Source: JAFDZO01 sp041859205 (GTDB taxonomy: Bacteria; Bacteroidota; Ignavibacteria; Tepidaquicellales; Tepidaquicellaceae). Taken from it: a DNA stretch of 7,062 nucleotides. Every line of letters starts with the position of its first letter. Positions within the stretch are counted from its first letter, which is position 1. The notes below the pieces were generated by a model. It did not search any database. It saw nothing but the letters and a program-made list of their open reading frames with translations, and had not been told where the DNA came from. Location: NCBI GenBank assembly GCA_041859205.1, contig JBHEKU010000209.1, positions 1-7,062 on the forward strand, in the 5' to 3' direction. Positions 4,654 to 7,062 of this stretch are shown piece after piece. The translations under genes and the position numbers were made by a program.

Positions 4654-7062
4654 ATGAAAATTCTTGAAATAAGAGCGCTCCGCGGTCCTAACTACTGGAG
4701 CATAAGAAGAACTAAACTTATTGTAATGCGTCTTGACCTCGAAGAGTATGAGAGCAAGCCATCCGATAAAATTCCGGACTTCCTTCCAAAGCTGAAAGTC
4801 GTGCTGCCTACACTGGAAGAGCATCGCTGCAGCTATGAAGAAGCCGGTGGATTTTTCAAGCGCGTTGAAGAAGGTACATGGGCAGGACATATAATCGAAC
4901 ACATGGCTCTTGAACTGCAGACACTTGCAGGGATGGATACAGGCTTCGGCCGCACACGAGAAACGAATACTAAAGGAGTTTATAATGTTGTATTCAGTTA
5001 TATAGAAGAAAATGCCGGACTTTTTGTGGCGCGCAAGGCAGTCGATTTGTTCAAGCTGCTTGCTGAAGATGCATCTTATGAAGATGTTGTTAAGTTCCGG
5101 GATGAAATTATCCAAAGCCTTAGAGAGATAAGAGAAGATGTACGCTTCGGGCCGAGTACAGGCTCTATTGTAGATGAAGCGCGTCAGAGAAATATTCCGC
5201 ATATAAGATTAAATTCAAATTCGTTAGTTCAGCTCGGATACGGAATCCACCAGCAGAGAATTCAGGCAACAGTCACAGGTAAAACAAATATGATATCTGT
5301 TGATCTTGCCTCGGATAAAAATGCCACGAAGAAATTATTAGGCGAAATGGGTGTGCCTGTACCGAAAGGTTTTACATTAAGAAATGAAGATGAGATAGAA
5401 AGTATTGTGAACCGTATTGGTTTTCCGGTTGCAGTAAAGCCGTTAGATGGAAATCACGGTAAAGGCATTACGGCACGGCTTGAAACTATGGATGCTGTGA
5501 AAACTGCATTCGCCGAGGCGAAAAAGTTTTCGAGGACTGTTATTATTGAAAAGTCCCTCTCAGGAAGTGATTTCAGAGCGCTGGTAATTAATAATAAGCT
5601 CATTGCAGTTGCTGAGAGAATTCCTGCCTGCTGTAAAGGCGATGGCAAGCATACTATAAAAGAATTAATTGATAAAGAAAATCTTGACCCGCGAAGAGGT
5701 TACGGACACGAAAAAACTCTTACGCAGATAAAGATAGATGATATGACATTGAGAATTTTAGAATTAAAAGGTTATACACTCGATACAGTTTTAAAGAAGA
5801 ATGAAATTTGTTATTTAAAATCTACTGCCAATATTTCCACAGGCGGAACTGCAATTGACCGCACTGAAGAAGTTGACCCGCAGAATATATTTTTATTTGA
5901 GCGCATTGCAAAAATTATAGGGCTTGATGTTGCCGGTATTGATATTGTCGCTCCTGACGTTTCAACTCCATTGAGTGAAAACGGCGGGGGAATAGTAGAA
6001 GTAAATGCTGCTCCGGGATTCAGAATGCATCTTGAGCCCTCTGAAGGTATCGGAAGAAACGTTGCCGAGCCGTTAGTTGATATGCTTTTTCCTCCGGGAG
6101 CTCCTTCCAGAATTCCAATCATTGCAGTAACAGGAACGAACGGAAAGACGACTACTACGCGGCTAATTGCACACATAATGAAGCAGGTTGGTTACACCGT
6201 AGGCTATACAACAACTGAAGGTGTTTACATAGGTAATACTCTGATAGAGCCGGGTGATAATACGGGACCGATGTCGGCAAAGATGGTGCTGATGGATCCG
6301 ACTGTTGAAATTGCCGTGCTCGAAAGTGCGCGCGGTGGAATTTTAAGAGCAGGGCTTGGCTTTGACTATTGCGATATCGGTATTTGTACTAACGTAACAA
6401 TTGATCACCTTGGACTAAAAGATATAAATACATTGGAAGATATGGCGCGGGTAAAGGCAGTTGTGCCGGAGAGTGTTAAGAAAAACGGCTATGCAATATT
6501 AAATGCCGACGATGACTTAGTTTATAAAATGAGAGAAGACCTGGAAAGCAAGGTTGCGCTCTTCAGCATGGATGAAAATAATAAGAGAATAAAAAAGCAT
6601 ACTGCCAAAGGCGGTATTGCAGCTGTATTTGAAAATAATTACATCACGATTATAAAGAGCGGTTGGAAAGTAAGAATTGAGAAAGCTATAAATATTCCGC
6701 TTACGTTCGGCGGACGCGCAGCTTTTATGATACAAAATGTTTTGGCGGCCACGCTTGCTGCTTACTTGCAGGGACTTACAACGGAAGATATAAAATTTGG
6801 TTTGACAACATTTGTACCGGGCACTGCACAGACTCCGGGAAGACTGAACCTGATTGAAGTAGGTGAGTTCAAAGTTCTTATTGATTTTGCGCATAACCCT
6901 GCCGGCATGGAAGCGCTATCGAAGTTTGTTGATAAATTCCCGAACAAAGTTAAAATCGGCGTTGTTGCCGGAACGGGTGACAGAAGAGATGAAGATATTA
7001 TTAAGCTCGGAACGGTAGTAGGAAAAATGTTTACAAAAGTTGTTATAAGGCAGGATGATAAT
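4654..7062 (+). CDS. cphA: Cyanophycin synthetase (CphA1 type), 3'-partial
   Basis: Makes cyanophycin, a poly-Asp backbone with Arg side chains, by alternating ATP-dependent addition of Asp and Arg. 803 residues are visible; the family is about 870-880, so some 70 C-terminal residues are missing. Start: ATG at 4654, giving MKILEIRALRGPNYWS, the usual family N-terminus; no Shine-Dalgarno. Domains: (1) N-terminal domain to about 160, with HIIEH at 79-83 (HxxEH zinc-hydrolase-like motif). (2) ATP-grasp domain, about 220-485, which adds Asp: SDKNATKKLL 220-229, KPLDGNHGKG 262-271, EKSLSGSDFR 299-308, EVNAAPGFRMH 449-459. (3) Mur-ligase-like domain from about 488, which adds Arg: P-loop GTNGKT 494-499 with Lys498, ESARGGI 557-563, NVTIDH 580-585, DFAHNPAG 744-751, GTGDRRDE 773-780. 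Intact motifs in both ligase domains argue for CphA1 rather than CphA2, which lost part of its C-terminal ATP site. No frameshift is seen. The protein acts in the cytoplasm. Confidence 0.96.
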   Translation, partial: MKILEIRALRGPNYWSIRRTKLIVMRLDLEEYESKPSDKIPDFLPKLKVVLPTLEEHRCSYEEAGGFFKRVEEGTWAGHIIEHMALELQTLAGMDTGFGRTRETNTKGVYNVVFSYIEENAGLFVARKAVDLFKLLAEDASYEDVVKFRDEIIQSLREIREDVRFGPSTGSIVDEARQRNIPHIRLNSNSLVQLGYGIHQQRIQATVTGKTNMISVDLASDKNATKKLLGEMGVPVPKGFTLRNEDEIESIVNRIGFPVAVKPLDGNHGKGITARLETMDAVKTAFAEAKKFSRTVIIEKSLSGSDFRALVINNKLIAVAERIPACCKGDGKHTIKELIDKENLDPRRGYGHEKTLTQIKIDDMTLRILELKGYTLDTVLKKNEICYLKSTANISTGGTAIDRTEEVDPQNIFLFERIAKIIGLDVAGIDIVAPDVSTPLSENGGGIVEVNAAPGFRMHLEPSEGIGRNVAEPLVDMLFPPGAPSRIPIIAVTGTNGKTTTTRLIAHIMKQVGYTVGYTTTEGVYIGNTLIEPGDNTGPMSAKMVLMDPTVEIAVLESARGGILRAGLGFDYCDIGICTNVTIDHLGLKDINTLEDMARVKAVVPESVKKNGYAILNADDDLVYKMREDLESKVALFSMDENNKRIKKHTAKGGIAAVFENNYITIIKSGWKVRIEKAINIPLTFGGRAAFMIQNVLAATLAAYLQGLTTEDIKFGLTTFVPGTAQTPGRLNLIEVGEFKVLIDFAHNPAGMEALSKFVDKFPNKVKIGVVAGTGDRRDEDIIKLGTVVGKMFTKVVIRQDDN

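Noticed and set aside
4591..5202. 203-residue reading frame on the minus strand over the start of cphA
   Set aside because: It lies opposite well-conserved cphA codons, shows no recognisable motif, and reads as a complementary-strand shadow.
5454..6947. Several minus-strand frames of 60-125 residues within cphA
   Set aside because: All are antisense to conserved ATP-grasp and Mur-ligase motifs, with no initiation signals or family resemblance.

Overview
The window looks like a chromosomal stretch from an FCB-group bacterium (Bacteroidota/Chlorobiota side, most likely an Ignavibacteria-like lineage). Three things point there: a type IX secretion (T9SS) type A sorting domain with the NYPNPFNPTT signature on the large secreted protein, AT-rich intergenic DNA full of TTAATTG-type repeats, and start codons without a Shine-Dalgarno sequence. 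The lineage is an inference from these traits, not a database match.

Layout: (1) 2-820 (+), a cyanophycinase (CphB) lacking only its N-terminus. (2) 821-1322, a 502-bp non-coding region with a probable terminator, a set of GTCGG repeats in pairs exactly 11 bp apart, two or more small hairpins and short direct repeats. (3) 1323-3425 (+), a secreted 700-residue protein with 14 Ycf48/BNR-like repeats of about 41 residues and a T9SS C-terminal sorting domain. (4) 3438-4448 (-), an unrecognised 336-residue lipoprotein convergent with gene 3, the two stop codons being only 12 bp apart. (5) 4449-4653, a divergent AT-rich promoter region with a 7-5-7 palindrome and a 12-bp direct repeat. (6) 4654-7062 (+), cyanophycin synthetase (CphA), 803 residues visible, running off the right edge.

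The outer genes form a nitrogen/carbon storage pair. CphA polymerises Asp and Arg into cyanophycin with ATP, and CphB cleaves the polymer to beta-Asp-Arg dipeptides. The isoaspartyl dipeptidase that would finish degradation is not in the window. The two middle genes encode cell-surface or envelope proteins with no evident link to cyanophycin, and they separate cphB from cphA by 3.8 kb. CphA carries motifs for all three known activities, including the HxxEH motif of the N-terminal primer-generating hydrolase site. No RNA genes, CRISPR array, transposase or integrase were seen.
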